Shown: positions 50,074-62,745 of the stretch, piece by piece
Numbering within the stretch: position 1 is the stretch's first letter
Layout of the letters: every line of letters starts with the position of its first letter
From: Rhodococcus sp. HNM0569
Lineage (GTDB): Bacteria; Actinomycetota; Actinomycetes; Mycobacteriales; Mycobacteriaceae
Assembly (NCBI RefSeq): GCF_012726205.1
Contig: NZ_JAASAE010000002.1
Location: forward strand, 417,254-481,253
Length of the DNA stretch: 64,000 bases
Reading direction: 5' to 3'
Position numbers and translations under genes: made by a program
The notes under the pieces: model-generated
Told to the model about the DNA's origin: nothing
The model's input: only the letters and a program-made list of their open reading frames with translations
The model's database searches: none

Positions 50074-50891
50074 GGCGTGGCCTCGGATGTGGCTGCAGCA
50101 GAGGGCTTCACGGCGATCGCGACGAGATCGAGGCTGGCGTCGATGTCGGCTTCGCGCAGCACGAAATCGGCGACTGCGACGCCCTCGACGTCGCGCGCGA
50201 GCGACTCCGGCCACGGTTCGCCGGCGAGGGCGCGGTCGATCTGCGCGTCGATGAACGAACCGCCGTGCTTCTCGTCGAGTTCCGCGAGGCGCGGGCCGTG
50301 GTGCACGCCGGTCATGGTGGTGACTCGGAAGCCGGCGCCCTCCAGCAGTTCGGTGAGTTCGCGCGCGTCGAGTTCGCGGGTGTGGAACGGGTTGAGCGGT
50401 GTGTCGCGACCGGGGGAGAATGTGATGCGGTTGGGGGTGCTGACGAGCAGTTCGCCACCCGGCGTGAGGACACGGAAGCATTCGCGCAGGAACTGTGCCT
50501 GGTCCCAGAGGTGTTCGATCACTTGGAAATTGACGATCGTGTCGACCGACTGGTCGGCGAGGGGGAGTTCCGCGAGGTTGCCGTGCAGCATCTCGACGCG
50601 GGGGTAGCGGGCGCGGATGTGCTCGACGGCGGAGGTGTCGTAGTCGACGCCGGTGACGTGCGCGGCGACGTCGGCGATCATGTCGGCGCCGTAGCCTTCG
50701 CCCGGGCCGGCCTCGAGCACGCGTGCGCCCGCGCAGCGGGGTACGAGCTCGCGATAGACGACTTCGTGCCGTCGGAACCAGTAGTTCTCCTCCGGGATGC
50801 CGGGCACCGTGCGCTCGCCCGTCAAGGGGAGGGACGACTCGGCAGGGCCGGGTGCGGACGCGGTGGGGGTACCGACGGATGAATCGCTCAC
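50070..50891 (-). CDS. SAM-dependent methyltransferase of the glucan cluster
   Basis: 273 aa from GTG 50891, the length of Mtb Rv3030 (274 aa); ATG 50924 would add 11 residues, and neither has a strong ribosome site. SAM motif I is VLEAGPGEGYGADMIA, followed by VTGVDYD, SVDTIVNFQVIEHLWD and LTPGGELLVSTPN. It may methylate the sugar chain or work on a lipid; not proven. It is divergent from etfB across a 22-bp palindrome. Confidence 0.87.
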   Translation of the reverse strand: MSDSSVGTPTASAPGPAESSLPLTGERTVPGIPEENYWFRRHEVVYRELVPRCAGARVLEAGPGEGYGADMIADVAAHVTGVDYDTSAVEHIRARYPRVEMLHGNLAELPLADQSVDTIVNFQVIEHLWDQAQFLRECFRVLTPGGELLVSTPNRITFSPGRDTPLNPFHTRELDARELTELLEGAGFRVTTMTGVHHGPRLAELDEKHGGSFIDAQIDRALAGEPWPESLARDVEGVAVADFVLREADIDASLDLVAIAVKPSAAATSEATP

Positions 50892-50990
50892 CGCTGCGAG
50901 AGTAGTGCGCGCGGCGGCGTGCATCGAGAGGTGGTCCACATCACAGCCCTCGAATGGCGCTTCGCTTATATGGTGAGGGAACTTGTCACG

Positions 50991-51012
50991 CAAGTTACCG
51001 GCCGGTAACTTG
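50991..51012. promoter_or_regulatory. 22-bp perfect palindrome between the methyltransferase operon and etfBA
   Basis: CAAGTTACCGG followed by its exact complement CCGGTAACTTG. Outside, CACG on the left and CGTG on the right extend the symmetry with a one-base offset. A -10-like TAATCT lies just right of it (51021) for etfB, and a TATAAG on the complement (50963-50968) to the left. The form suits a TetR-family operator controlling fatty-acid or electron-transfer genes; the regulator is not in the window. Confidence 0.7.
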
Positions 51013-51140
51013 GCGTGGGGTAATCTGACGCACAACCGACGACGGTAGGACGACGTGCGCCTTCTGCCAGGGTCGCATGGGCGAGCCGGCAGATGCGTGC
51101 ACATACACAGGGAAACCACACAGGAGGTCGACGTAGACCC

Positions 51141-51941
51141 ATGACGAACATCGTTGTTTTGATCAAGCAGGTTCCGGACACGTGGTCCGAGCGCAAGCTC
51201 ACCGACGGAGATTTCACGCTCGACCGTGAGGCCGCCGACGCGGTCCTCGACGAGATCAACGAGCGCGCCGTCGAGGAAGCCCTGCTGATCAAGGAAGCAC
51301 AGGGTGGCGAGGTGATCGTCCTGAGCGCCGGTCCCGATCGCGCGACCGAGGCGATCCGCAAGGCCCTGTCCATGGGTGCCGACAAGGCCGTCCACATCAA
51401 CGATCCCGCGCTGCACGGGTCGGATGCGATCCAGACCGCGTGGACGCTCGCGGCCGCTCTCGGCCAGATCACCTTCGAGAACGAGGCCGCCGCCGACCTC
51501 ATCATCGCAGGCAACGAGGCCACCGACGGCCGCGTCGGTGCCGTGCCTGCCATCATCGCCGAGTACCTGGGCATCCCGCAGCTCACGCAGCTGCGCAAGC
51601 TCACGGTCGCCGACGGCAAGGCCACGGGCGAGCGCGAGACCGACGAAGGCGTGTTCGGCCTCGAGGCCGAACTGCCCGCGATCGTCTCGGTCAACGAGAA
51701 GATCAACGAGCCCCGCTTCCCGTCCTTCAAGGGCATCATGGCCGCGAAGAAGAAGGAAGTGACCGTCTACACCCTCGCGGATCTCGGTGTCGATCCCGAG
51801 ACGGTGGGCGTCGCCAACGCCGGCACCACGGTCACCGCATCCACCCCGAAGCCCCCGCGTACCGCTGGTGAGCGCATCGCAGACGAAGGAGACGGCGGCA
51901 ACCAGGTCGCTCAGTACCTCGTCGCGCAGAAGATCATCTGA
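51141..51941 (+). CDS. etfB: Electron transfer flavoprotein beta subunit
   Basis: 266 aa from ATG 51141, preceded by AGGAGGT about 11-17 nt upstream. ETF-beta features: IVVLIKQVPDTWSE, EEALLIKE, LSAGPDRATEAIRKALSMGAD, the AMP-binding ATDGRVGAVPAIIAEYLG and the loop RFPSFKGIMAAKKKEV. With EtfA it carries electrons from acyl-CoA dehydrogenases to the respiratory chain. Rv3029c equivalent. Confidence 0.96.
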   Translation: MTNIVVLIKQVPDTWSERKLTDGDFTLDREAADAVLDEINERAVEEALLIKEAQGGEVIVLSAGPDRATEAIRKALSMGADKAVHINDPALHGSDAIQTAWTLAAALGQITFENEAAADLIIAGNEATDGRVGAVPAIIAEYLGIPQLTQLRKLTVADGKATGERETDEGVFGLEAELPAIVSVNEKINEPRFPSFKGIMAAKKKEVTVYTLADLGVDPETVGVANAGTTVTASTPKPPRTAGERIADEGDGGNQVAQYLVAQKII

Positions 51942-51991
51942 TCGCGCCCGACACACCACCAGCAGAGCAGACACAGGGAGAGTAGTTAGAC

Positions 51992-52951
51992 ATGGCAGAA
52001 GTACTCGTGCTCGTCGAGCACGCCGAGGGCGCGCTCAAGAAGGTCAGCACCGAACTCCTCACCGCCGCACGTGCACTCGGTGAGCCGTCCGCCGTCGTCG
52101 CGGGCCCGGCAGGCACCGCGGACGGCCTCGCCGACGCGCTCGCCGCCGCGGGCGCCGAGAAGATCTACGTCGCCGAGTCGGACGACGTCGACGGATTCCT
52201 GATCACTCCCAAGGTCGACGTCCTCGCGTCGCTCGTCGAATCGGTCTCGCCCGCAGCGGTGCTCACCGCCGCGAGCGTCGAGGGCAAGGAAGTGTCGGGC
52301 CGCCTCGCCGCGCGTATCGGCTCGGGCCTGCTCGTCGACGTCGTCGACGTCAAGGCGGACGGCAACGTCGTCCACTCGATCTTCGGTGGCGCCTACACCG
52401 TCGATGCCCACGGCAACGGCGACGTGCCGGTCATCTCGGTCCGTCCCGGCTCGATCGAGGCCGCTCCGCAGGCCGGCGCAGGCGAGAAGGTCGCCGTCGA
52501 GGTTCCCGCGCAGGACGAGGGCGTCGTCAAGGTCGTCTCGCGTGATCCCATCGTCGGTGGCGACCGCCCCGAGCTCACCGAGGCCACGATCGTCGTGTCC
52601 GGTGGCCGCGGTGTCGGGTCGGAGGACAAGTTCCACGAGGTCGTCGAGCCGCTCGCCGACTCGCTCGGTGCCGCCGTCGGCGCGTCGCGTGCCGCAGTCG
52701 ACTCGGGTTACTACCCGGGCCAGTTCCAGGTCGGCCAGACCGGCAAGACCGTCTCGCCGCAGCTGTACGTCGCGCTCGGTATCTCCGGTGCGATCCAGCA
52801 CCGCGCGGGCATGCAGACCTCGAAGACGATCATCGCCGTCAACAAGGACGAAGAGGCACCCATCTTCGAGATCGCGGACTACGGCATCGTGGGCGACCTG
52901 TTCAACGTCGCGCCGCAGCTCACCGAGGCTGTCAAGAAGCACAAGGGCTGA
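51992..52951 (+). CDS. etfA: Electron transfer flavoprotein alpha subunit
   Basis: 319 aa. The C-terminal FAD domain is clear: [50 protein letters not shown] and [10 protein letters not shown]. It starts 50 nt after etfB and is closed by the terminator at 52967. It forms a heterodimer with EtfB. Rv3028c equivalent. Confidence 0.96.
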   Translation: MAEVLVLVEHAEGALKKVSTELLTAARALGEPSAVVAGPAGTADGLADALAAAGAEKIYVAESDDVDGFLITPKVDVLASLVESVSPAAVLTAASVEGKEVSGRLAARIGSGLLVDVVDVKADGNVVHSIFGGAYTVDAHGNGDVPVISVRPGSIEAAPQAGAGEKVAVEVPAQDEGVVKVVSRDPIVGGDRPELTEATIVVSGGRGVGSEDKFHEVVEPLADSLGAAVGASRAAVDSGYYPGQFQVGQTGKTVSPQLYVALGISGAIQHRAGMQTSKTIIAVNKDEEAPIFEIADYGIVGDLFNVAPQLTEAVKKHKG

Positions 52952-52966
52952 TCGACCGCCCTCGGC

Positions 52967-52996
52967 GGCCCCGCTCTCGACCTCGAGAGCGGGGCC
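52967..52996 (+). terminator. Terminator of etfBA
   Basis: A perfect 14-bp inverted repeat (52967-52980 with 52983-52996) followed by TTCT, starting 15 nt after the etfA stop. Confidence 0.85.
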
Positions 52997-53163
52997 TTCT
53001 GCGTGTTCGGGCGAGCGTTCATCGAGTCGGCGCACACGGGACATGTGGGGGTGGCCCCGTCGTCGCCCGCGGTACTCGGGCTGCCGGGGACGTTCGCGCC
53101 CGCCGGCGGGCGTGTGCTCGTGCGGGAAGCCGCGCGTGTGGGCTGAGTTATCCTGGTCGGGTC

Positions 53164-54372
53164 ATGTCGTCCGCCCGTGCACTCACCTCTCCCGTCTACC
53201 TGGACCACGCCGCCACCACCCCGATGGTGTCCGAGGCCGCCCAGGCGATGGTCGAGATCTTCGGCAGCGTCGGCAATGCGTCGTCTCTACACGGGTCGGG
53301 TCGCGCTGCGCGTCGCCGCGTCGAGGAGGCCCGCGAGTCGATCGCCGCCGACCTGGGCGCGCGTCCGTCCGAGGTGCTGTTCACGTCCGGCGGCACCGAG
53401 AGCGACAATCTCGCGGTCAAGGGCATCTTCTGGAGCAGGCGCGCCGCCGACCCCGCGCGGACGCGCATCGTCGCGAGCGCGGTCGAGCATCACGCGGTGC
53501 TCGATGCGGTCGAGTGGCTCGAGCGCCACGAAGGCGCACAGGTCACGTGGCTGCCCGTCGACGACGCGGGTCGCGTGTCCCCGCACACGCTGCGTGCGGT
53601 CCTCGCGGAGCATGCGGACGACACCGCGCTCGTCACCGTCATGTGGGCGAACAACGAGGTCGGCACGATCATGCCGATCGCCGAACTCGCCGCGATCGGT
53701 GCGGAGTTCGACGTCCCGGTGCACAGCGATGCCGTGCAGGCCGCGGGGCATCTCGCCGTCGACTTCGCTGCGAGCGGGCTGGCCGCGATGAGCGTCGCGG
53801 CACACAAGTTCGGTGGTCCGCAGGGCGTGGGGGCCTTGCTGCTCGGTCGCACGGTGGGCTGCGAAGCCCAGTTGCACGGCGGCGGACACGAACGCGACCT
53901 GCGGTCCGGTACGCACGACGTCGCGGGTGTCGCGGGCATGGCGGCGGCGCTGCGGGTCGCGGCGAACACCGACGACGCGCTGCTGCGGGCATTGCGGGAC
54001 CGGCTGATCGCGGAGGTCGAGCGCGTCGATCCCACCGCGGTCCTCAACGGCCCGCGTGGCCGGGACCGCCTTGCAGGCAACGCGCACTTCACGTTCCCCG
54101 GCTGCGAAGGCGACTCGCTGCTCATGCTGCTCGACGCCGCGGGAATCGAGTGTTCCACCGGGTCGGCGTGCACCGCGGGCGTGGCGCGACCGAGCCATGT
54201 GCTCACCGCGATGGGTGTCGAACCGTCGCGCGCGCGAGGGTCCTTGCGGTTCTCGCTCGGCCACACGTCCACCGAAGCGGATGTGCAGGCGCTCGCGGAC
54301 ACGCTGCCACAGGTCGTCGAACGCGCGCGGGCCGCGGGCCTCGCGGCGGCCGGTGCACACCGGTCGTACTGA
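53164..54372 (+). CDS. iscS: Cysteine desulfurase
   Basis: 402 aa. It is a PLP enzyme that takes sulfur from cysteine for tRNA thiolation and Fe-S assembly. Visible are [30 protein letters not shown], the PLP Lys in [17 protein letters not shown], and the catalytic Cys in [10 protein letters not shown]. The C-terminus is that of class I (IscS/NifS-like). It precedes mnmA by 46 nt, its functional partner (Rv3025c-Rv3024c order). Confidence 0.95.
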   Translation: MSSARALTSPVYLDHAATTPMVSEAAQAMVEIFGSVGNASSLHGSGRAARRRVEEARESIAADLGARPSEVLFTSGGTESDNLAVKGIFWSRRAADPARTRIVASAVEHHAVLDAVEWLERHEGAQVTWLPVDDAGRVSPHTLRAVLAEHADDTALVTVMWANNEVGTIMPIAELAAIGAEFDVPVHSDAVQAAGHLAVDFAASGLAAMSVAAHKFGGPQGVGALLLGRTVGCEAQLHGGGHERDLRSGTHDVAGVAGMAAALRVAANTDDALLRALRDRLIAEVERVDPTAVLNGPRGRDRLAGNAHFTFPGCEGDSLLMLLDAAGIECSTGSACTAGVARPSHVLTAMGVEPSRARGSLRFSLGHTSTEADVQALADTLPQVVERARAAGLAAAGAHRSY

Positions 54373-54418
54373 CCGACACAGGAAACCCACGACACGGAAG
54401 CAAGGTAGGGATCGACCG

Positions 54419-55531
54419 ATGCGAGTACTGGCAGCCATGAGCGGCGGAGTCGACTCCGCCGTGGCCGCGGCGCGCGCCGTCGCCGCGGGCCACGACGTCG
54501 TCGGGGTGCACCTCGCCTTGTCGACCGATCCCGGCACGCTGCGCACGGGTGCTCGCGGATGCTGCTCGAAGGAGGACGCGGGCGATGCCCGCCGAGCCGC
54601 GGACGTGCTCGGCATCCCGTTCTACGTATGGGATTTCGCCGATCGCTTCAAGGAAGACGTCATCGACGATTTCGTCGAGTCGTACGCGGCCGGGGAGACG
54701 CCCAACCCGTGCCTGCGGTGCAACGAGAAGATCAAGTTCTCCGCGCTCGCCGACCGTGCGCTCGCGCTGGGCTTCGACGCCGTCGCGACCGGTCACTACG
54801 CGCGGCTCGAGGACGGCGAACTGCGGCGCGCCGTCGACCACGACAAGGACCAGTCGTACGTGCTCGCGGTGCTGACTCCCGAACAGCTCGCGCACGCGAT
54901 GTTCCCGGTCGGCGACACCCCCAAGGAGTCGATCCGCGCGGAGGCGGCCGAGCGGGGCCTCGCGGTCGCGAACAAGCCGGACAGTCACGACATCTGCTTC
55001 ATCCCGTCCGGCGACACCCGGGCCTTCCTCGGTGCGCGTATCGGTGTCCGCCCGGGCGCCGTCGTCGACGGGGGGACGGGCGAGGTCCTCGCCGAACACG
55101 ACGGTGTGCACGGCTTCACGATCGGTCAGCGCAAGGGCCTCGGCATCGCAGGCCCGGGCCCGGACGGCTCACCGCGCTATGTCACCGGCATCGATCCCGA
55201 GTCGGGCACCGTCAGCGTCGGCTCGGCGCGAGACCTCGAGGTGTGGACCGTCAGCGCCGAGCGTGCCGTGTGGACGTCCGGCGACGTCCCCACCGAGCCC
55301 GTCGAGTGCGTCGTGCAGGTGCGCGCGCACGGCGGCACGGCGCCTGCCGTCGCGGTCGCGGTCGACGACGGCATCCGCATCGACCTGCGCGAGCCGCTCA
55401 CCGGTGTCGCGAAGGGCCAGGCCGCCGTGCTCTACCTGCTCGACGCCGAGCGCGGCGATCGTGTCCTCGGCAGCGGCACGATCTCCGGCACGTCTGCGCG
55501 CAGCGCACTGTCGGCCGCGAACGCACTGTGA
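54419..55531 (+). CDS. mnmA: tRNA-specific 2-thiouridylase
   Basis: 370 aa from ATG 54419. The PP-loop is [12 protein letters not shown]; the catalytic cysteines lie in [12 protein letters not shown] and [15 protein letters not shown] is the tRNA-binding loop. It thiolates U34 of Lys/Glu/Gln tRNAs with sulfur relayed from IscS. The stop overlaps the next start (GTGA). Confidence 0.96.
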   Translation: MRVLAAMSGGVDSAVAAARAVAAGHDVVGVHLALSTDPGTLRTGARGCCSKEDAGDARRAADVLGIPFYVWDFADRFKEDVIDDFVESYAAGETPNPCLRCNEKIKFSALADRALALGFDAVATGHYARLEDGELRRAVDHDKDQSYVLAVLTPEQLAHAMFPVGDTPKESIRAEAAERGLAVANKPDSHDICFIPSGDTRAFLGARIGVRPGAVVDGGTGEVLAEHDGVHGFTIGQRKGLGIAGPGPDGSPRYVTGIDPESGTVSVGSARDLEVWTVSAERAVWTSGDVPTEPVECVVQVRAHGGTAPAVAVAVDDGIRIDLREPLTGVAKGQAAVLYLLDAERGDRVLGSGTISGTSARSALSAANAL

Positions 55532-56544
55532 CGCAACCATTCTCCTTCTCGGGCCAGGCCACCGGTATCGGCTCGATGCCCGGCACCGACGCGCACGAAG
55601 CCACGGCCGTGGTGGTCGGGGAGCTCGCGGTGCCGCATGTCGTGGAACTACCCGCCCGCGGGCTCGGTGCCGACATGATCGGACGGGCTGCGGCGTTGCT
55701 CGTCGACATCCCGCTCGACACGTCGACCACCGGATATCGCGTCGGGGCCCGTGCCAGCACGGCCGCCCGCCGCGCGCGTGATTTCCTCGCGCGCGACGTC
55801 GACGCACTCGAGGAAGCGTGGGAACGCGCGCGCCGTGAACGTGGCGGCACCGTCAAGGTGCAGGCGCCCGGTCCGTGGACACTCGCGGCCTCGCTCGAAC
55901 TCGCGGGCGGAGCCCGGCTGCTCACCGATCGCGGCGCGGTGCGCGATGTGGCCGACTCGCTGGGCGAGGGCCTCGCGGTGCACGCGGCCGACGTCGCGCG
56001 GCGCACCGGCGCCGACGTCATCGTGCAGTGGGACGAGCCGCTGCTGCCGGACGTCGTGGCCGGCCGGCTACGCGGACGCACGAAACTCGAGACGATCGGG
56101 GCCGTCCCGCGGCCCGAGGCGGTCGCGATGCTCGACCGGGTCGTCGACGGGTGCGGTCGCATGTCGCTCGTGCACTGCTGTGCCGACGACATTCCGGCCG
56201 ATCTCGTGCGTGAGAGTGCGGCGTCGGCGCTCTCGATCGACCTCGCGGCCGTCGGTCCGGCAGCCTTCGACGGACTCGGGGAACTGCTCGAATCGGGGAC
56301 CCGACTGCTGCTCGGCGCGGTGCCGTCCACCGACCCCGGCGGCCGCGCGTCGTGGCACGAATACGCCCGCCGCGCCGTGGCCCTCGGCGATCGGCTCGGT
56401 TTTCCACGCACGGCATTCGCCGCTCGCGTCGGCATCACCCCTGCGTGTGGCCTCGCGGGTGCGAGCGCGTCGTGGACCCGCACCGCGCTGCGCGCTGCCT
56501 CGGACGCGGCAGCCGCCGTCGCCGCCGACCCCGAGGAATTCTGA
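55528..56544 (+). CDS. MetE-like (cobalamin-independent methionine synthase-related) protein
   Basis: 338 aa from GTG 55528, overlapping mnmA by 4 nt. It resembles only the C-terminal catalytic half of MetE (core about 340 aa): [13 protein letters not shown] at the start, [23 protein letters not shown], and [12 protein letters not shown] with the zinc-type His-x-Cys. The equivalent Mtb gene is Rv3015c. Whether it methylates homocysteine or another thiol is unknown. Confidence 0.88.
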   Translation: MTQPFSFSGQATGIGSMPGTDAHEATAVVVGELAVPHVVELPARGLGADMIGRAAALLVDIPLDTSTTGYRVGARASTAARRARDFLARDVDALEEAWERARRERGGTVKVQAPGPWTLAASLELAGGARLLTDRGAVRDVADSLGEGLAVHAADVARRTGADVIVQWDEPLLPDVVAGRLRGRTKLETIGAVPRPEAVAMLDRVVDGCGRMSLVHCCADDIPADLVRESAASALSIDLAAVGPAAFDGLGELLESGTRLLLGAVPSTDPGGRASWHEYARRAVALGDRLGFPRTAFAARVGITPACGLAGASASWTRTALRAASDAAAAVAADPEEF

Positions 56545-56593
56545 GGGCTGCCGCGCCTCCGCACGTGCTCGCGACGTCGGTCCGACCGGATAA

Positions 56594-58723
<2,130 letters not shown>

Positions 58724-58769
58724 CCTCGCCACCGTCCGGCCTGCACGCGGCCGGACGTAGAGTGGGGCC

Positions 58770-59069
58770 ATGCCCCGCAGGAAGCCGCAGCAGCCGTCGC
58801 GCCCCCTGACCGGGGCGTTGTTCGCGCACGAGCGCACCGAGTCCGGGCCGGGCCCGCACGGCGGCGAGCAGTACGTGGTGCGCAACATCTCGGGTGCGCA
58901 GGCGGGCAAGGTCTACCGCTGCCCGGGCTGCGACCACGAGATCGGGCGTGGAGTGGCACACGTCGTGGCGTGGCCCGTCGACTTCGGGGGGCCCGACGAA
59001 CGCAGGCACTGGCACTCCGGGTGCTGGGGCGGACGGCACACCCGAGGTGTGACCCGCCGCTGGTCGTGA
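58770..59069 (+). CDS. Small zinc-ribbon-like protein
   Basis: 99 aa. It has CPGCDHEIG near residue 51 and a later WHSGCW, giving a possible Cys2-His-Cys metal site, with Arg/Lys/Pro-rich ends. Proteins of this size and pattern are widespread in actinobacteria and often mis-annotated as ATP/GTP-binding. No function is known. It converges on the DivIVA-like gene, 4 nt away. Confidence 0.8.
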   Translation: MPRRKPQQPSRPLTGALFAHERTESGPGPHGGEQYVVRNISGAQAGKVYRCPGCDHEIGRGVAHVVAWPVDFGGPDERRHWHSGCWGGRHTRGVTRRWS

Positions 59070-59073
59070 CCCG

Positions 59074-60294
59074 TCAGCTGCGCGTGCGCGCGGTTTCGCG
59101 GTTCTTCGCCTGTCCCTGCTGCTTGGTCGCGTTCTGCTGCTTGCCGGGGTTCCGGTTCTGATTCTGTGCCTGCGGCTGTCCCTTGGCGGGATCCCTGGTC
59201 GGGCCCTCGTCCTTGGTCCGGCCCTGCCCACCGCCGTTCTGTCGACTGCTCCGGGCGGATGCGCCTCCGTCGTCCGGCGTCTCGAGCGGCTTCGTCTCGG
59301 GTGCGTCGGCCTGGCGCGTGTCGATCGCCTGCGTGTCGGTGTCGTCGCCGTTCTCGGCGTCGGCGCCGTCCTCGCGATCGGTGGGCCGCTGCGGCTGCGC
59401 GTCGGCACCCGCTCGTGCTTCGACCTCGACCGGTGTCGCGTCGAGCAGTTCGCTCTCGCGGTTGACCGATGCGAGCATCGCCGGGACCGAGTCGAGCTGG
59501 CCGCGGATGCCCAGCAGCTGCGCGAGGATGCGGCCGCGCAGGACACGCAGTTCCTCGGCGAGTTCCTTGGCATGCGCGATCTTGCGTTCGGACTGGTCGG
59601 TGGCGGCCTGGAGGCGACGTTCGGCCTCGTGGGTGGCGTCGGCGATGCGGCGCTTGGCCTCGGCCTTGCTGGACGCTTCGAGTTCGTTCACCGCCGAGAT
59701 CGTCTTCTGGCGCCGCTCGGACATCGTGAGATCGAAGTCTTCCTGGATCGCGGTGCGCTTGGCCTCCGCCTCCGCGGCGAGACGATCGCGTTCGGCCTGA
59801 GCAGCCTCGACGATGCGCGCGGCCTCGGTGCGAGCGCGCGCCATGGTCTGCTCGTGCTCGATCTCGAGCGCCTTGCGGCGGTCCTCGAGCTCGGCGACCA
59901 GGGATTCGTGGCGTCCGCGGAGCTGCGCGGCCTCCTGTTCGGCGACCGACACCATTTCGGCGGCGTCGGCCTCGGCCTTGGCGCGCACCTCGGACGCTTC
60001 GTCGGACGCGAGGCGCAGCATGCGCGAGATGCGGTCGCTCATGCCCTCGGCGGTGGTGGGCGGCACCGACAACCGATCGACATCCTTGCGGAGATCGTCG
60101 ATCTCGCCGCGGGCGTCCTCGAGCTGACGGGCGAGGTCGCGTGCCTGCGCTGCCGCGGCGTCGCGATCGGCCGCGGTGACTCGGAGCTCGGCGTCGAAGC
60201 GCTCGAAGTAGTTGCGCACCTCGTCACGATCGAAGCCCTTGCGCACGATCGCGAAGGGGAGAGAGATCGAACCGCTGTCCTGCTCGTTGGCCAT
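59074..60294 (-). CDS. DivIVA-like coiled-coil protein with low-complexity tail
   Basis: 406 aa. The N-terminal FAIVRKGFDRDEVRNYFE is the DivIVA-type membrane-curvature segment. Residues about 35-270 are long coiled coil rich in Ala/Glu/Arg (AKAEADAAEMVSVAEQEAAQ). The last about 120 residues are Gln/Asn/Asp/Gly-rich and disordered (GKQQNATKQQGQAKNRE). It probably organises polar growth or the cell envelope. Not Wag31 itself, whose size and tail differ. Confidence 0.85.
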   Translation of the reverse strand: MANEQDSGSISLPFAIVRKGFDRDEVRNYFERFDAELRVTAADRDAAAAQARDLARQLEDARGEIDDLRKDVDRLSVPPTTAEGMSDRISRMLRLASDEASEVRAKAEADAAEMVSVAEQEAAQLRGRHESLVAELEDRRKALEIEHEQTMARARTEAARIVEAAQAERDRLAAEAEAKRTAIQEDFDLTMSERRQKTISAVNELEASSKAEAKRRIADATHEAERRLQAATDQSERKIAHAKELAEELRVLRGRILAQLLGIRGQLDSVPAMLASVNRESELLDATPVEVEARAGADAQPQRPTDREDGADAENGDDTDTQAIDTRQADAPETKPLETPDDGGASARSSRQNGGGQGRTKDEGPTRDPAKGQPQAQNQNRNPGKQQNATKQQGQAKNRETARTRS

Positions 60295-60374
60295 GCGCCC
60301 AATCTACCCGGGGCCGCCGCGGTGTGTCCTCGCGGACGGGGACGCGCGCGGCGGCGTTTCGGGGAGGGTGACGC

Positions 60375-60848
60375 TCAGTGCGCTGCGGCGGGTTCCACGA
60401 GCTCGACCAGCACGCCACCCGCGTCCTTGGGGTGCACGAAGTTGATGCGCGACTCGGCGGTGCCGCGACGCGGGGCGTCGTAGAGCAGGCGCACGCCCTT
60501 CGCGCGCAGCTGCTCGGAGATCGCGTCGATGTCGGTGACGCGGTATGCGAGCTGCTGCAGCCCCGGGCCGCTGCGATCGATGAACTTGGCGATCGTCGAC
60601 GTCTCGTCGAGCGGTGCGAGCAGCTGGACCTGGGCGGAACCGGCGGGCGCGCCCACCACGGACAGCATGGCTTCGCGGACGCCCTGTTCGGCGTTGGTCT
60701 CCTCGTGCGTGACGGTCATGCCGAGGTGCTCGGAATACCACGCCGCGGCCTTGTCGAGATCGGGAACCGCGATGCCGACGTGGTCGATGGCCACCACCAG
60801 GTCGGACGAGAGCGGCGAAGCGGACTGGGCATGCGCAGATTCGGTCAT
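60375..60848 (-). CDS. mce: Methylmalonyl-CoA epimerase
   Basis: 157 aa from ATG 60848. It is a VOC-fold protein with AIDHVGIAVPDLDKAAAWY, GLQQLAYRVTDIDAI, and INFVHPKDAGGVLVELVEP; the His/Gln/Glu metal ligands are in place. It interconverts (R)- and (S)-methylmalonyl-CoA in propionate and odd-chain or sterol catabolism, upstream of the B12-dependent mutase. Divergent from the thiolase gene. Confidence 0.93.
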   Translation of the reverse strand: MTESAHAQSASPLSSDLVVAIDHVGIAVPDLDKAAAWYSEHLGMTVTHEETNAEQGVREAMLSVVGAPAGSAQVQLLAPLDETSTIAKFIDRSGPGLQQLAYRVTDIDAISEQLRAKGVRLLYDAPRRGTAESRINFVHPKDAGGVLVELVEPAAAH

Positions 60849-60981
60849 GCCTCGAAGGTAGCCTGCACTGTGTACGGCCTCTCGCCGGGGATGTGACTCA
60901 CGTCGCTTCCCGCGTGCAGAGCGATCTTCGAATGGCGCGCCGCCCGTGGCGTCCGCGCCGGTAGCGAGTCCGGAGGACGAT

Positions 60982-62175
60982 GTGACCACTTCTGTGATTG
61001 TCGGCGGCGCCCGCACCCCCATGGGGCGGCTGATGGGGTCCTTGAAGGATCTGTCGGGTGCCGATCTCGGCGGTGCGGCCGTCAAGGGCGCCCTCGAGAA
61101 GTCCGGGGTCGCGCCCGAGCAGGTCGAGTACGTGATCATGGGGCAGGTCCTCACCGCCGGTGCGGGCCAGATCCCGGCGCGTCAGGCGGCAGTCGCCGCG
61201 GGCATCCCGATGGATGTCCCGGCACTCACGATCAACAAGGTGTGCCTGTCGGGTGTCGACGCGATCGCGATGGCCGACCAGATGATCCGCGCGGGCGAGT
61301 TCGACGTCGTCGTCGCGGGCGGGCAGGAATCGATGACCCGCGCGCCGCACATGCTCGAGAAGAGCCGCGCCGGCTTCAAGTACGGCGACGTCACGATGCG
61401 CGACCACATGGCGTACGACGGCCTGCACGACATCTTCACCGATCAGGCGATGGGCAACCTCACCGAGAGCTACAACGCCACCGCCGCCGATCCGATCACG
61501 CGCGAGGACCAGGATGCGTTCGCGGCGCGCTCGCACCAGAACGCGGCACGGGCCTGGAAGGACGGGCTGTTCGACGCCGAGGTGGTTCCGGTGTCGATCC
61601 CGCAGCGCAAGGGCGACCCGGTGGTCGTGGCACAGGACGAGGGTGTGCGTGCCGACACGACCGCCGAGACACTCGCGAAGCTGCGGCCCGCGTTCGCGAA
61701 GGACGGCACGATCACCGCCGGCAGCGCGTCGCCCATCTCGGACGGTGCCGCGGCGGTCGTCGTGATGAGCAAGGCGAAGGCCGAGGAGCTGGGTCTCGAG
61801 TGGATCGCCGAGATCGGTGCGCACGGCGTCGTGGCGGGTCCCGACTCGACCCTCCAGCTGCAGCCCGCGAACGCGATCGCGAAGGCATGCGCGAAGGAAG
61901 GCATCGACCCGAAGGATCTCGACCTGATCGAGATCAACGAGGCGTTCGCTGCCGTGGGCATCGCGTCCACTCGTGCGCTCGGCATCGACGCCGACAAGGT
62001 CAACGTCAACGGCGGCGCCATCGCGCTGGGCCACCCGCTCGGCATGTCGGGCGCCCGCATCGCCCTGCACCTCGCGCTCGAGCTGGGCAGGCGCGGCGGC
62101 GGTGTCGGTGTCGCGGCGCTGTGCGGCGGCGGTGGTCAGGGCGACGCGTTGATCGTGCGGGTTCCGAAGAAGTAG
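60982..62175 (+). CDS. Acetyl-CoA C-acetyltransferase (thiolase)
   Basis: 397 aa from GTG 60982, preceded by GGAGGA; GTG 60946 would add 12 residues. The nucleophilic Cys is in [16 protein letters not shown], the His in [17 protein letters not shown], and the second Cys in [11 protein letters not shown]. Pieces such as [12 protein letters not shown] mark the biosynthetic acetoacetyl-CoA thiolase type. Divergent from mce. Confidence 0.94.
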   Translation: MTTSVIVGGARTPMGRLMGSLKDLSGADLGGAAVKGALEKSGVAPEQVEYVIMGQVLTAGAGQIPARQAAVAAGIPMDVPALTINKVCLSGVDAIAMADQMIRAGEFDVVVAGGQESMTRAPHMLEKSRAGFKYGDVTMRDHMAYDGLHDIFTDQAMGNLTESYNATAADPITREDQDAFAARSHQNAARAWKDGLFDAEVVPVSIPQRKGDPVVVAQDEGVRADTTAETLAKLRPAFAKDGTITAGSASPISDGAAAVVVMSKAKAEELGLEWIAEIGAHGVVAGPDSTLQLQPANAIAKACAKEGIDPKDLDLIEINEAFAAVGIASTRALGIDADKVNVNGGAIALGHPLGMSGARIALHLALELGRRGGGVGVAALCGGGGQGDALIVRVPKK

Positions 62176-62244
62176 CAGCGGCAGGGGAGCGTGGTGACGG
62201 ATCCCACTACGGGCCGTCGTAGAAGCTGCTGCACAATGGGCGGT

Positions 62245-62625
62245 ATGCCGAATTTCCTCGACATCTCCACTCCCGCGAAACGGTTCCGCCTCGTCGCGTG
62301 GTGGGAGGCCGTCACCTGGGCCGCCCTCCTCGTCGCCATGTTCTTCAAGTGGGTGCTGGGCTTCGAGGAAGCCGTGCGCATCCCCGGCATGGTGCACGGG
62401 ATCGCGGGCTTCGCGCTGTTCGTCGTCGTCACGCTCGCCACGGCGGGCTCGCTGCGGTGGGACATGAAGACCACATTCCTCGCGCTCGTGTCGAGCGTGC
62501 CCCCGTTCGGCACCGTCGTGTTCGAGCGGTGGGCCGTCCGCAACGGCAAGCTGGCCGAGCTGTCGGCTGCCGCTGGGGAGCCCGATTCCGGCGCGACCGG
62601 CTCGGGGGATACCGCCCGCGTCTGA
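62245..62625 (+). CDS. DUF3817-family membrane protein
   Basis: 126 aa from ATG 62245; further in-frame starts exist upstream. Three membrane helices are visible (AVTWAALLVAMFFKWVLG; MVHGIAGFALFVVVTLATAG; FLALVSSVPPFGTVVFE), preceded by FRLVAWWEA, the DUF3817 pattern. The C-terminus is polar. Function unknown. Confidence 0.86.
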   Translation: MPNFLDISTPAKRFRLVAWWEAVTWAALLVAMFFKWVLGFEEAVRIPGMVHGIAGFALFVVVTLATAGSLRWDMKTTFLALVSSVPPFGTVVFERWAVRNGKLAELSAAAGEPDSGATGSGDTARV

Positions 62626-62745
62626 CCCGATCCGCACCACCCGTTCCGTGAGCGGCCCGGCACCGAGTGTTGGGCCGCTCACTGCATCTCGTCGCATGAC
62701 GCCCTGCGTTCCGAAGAGGCGCCCGATCGTGCGAAACTGGAGAGC

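Noticed and set aside
50892..51974. N-terminal extension of the methyltransferase frame up to 51974
   Set aside because: It would run antisense through etfB; homologue length supports a start near 50891.
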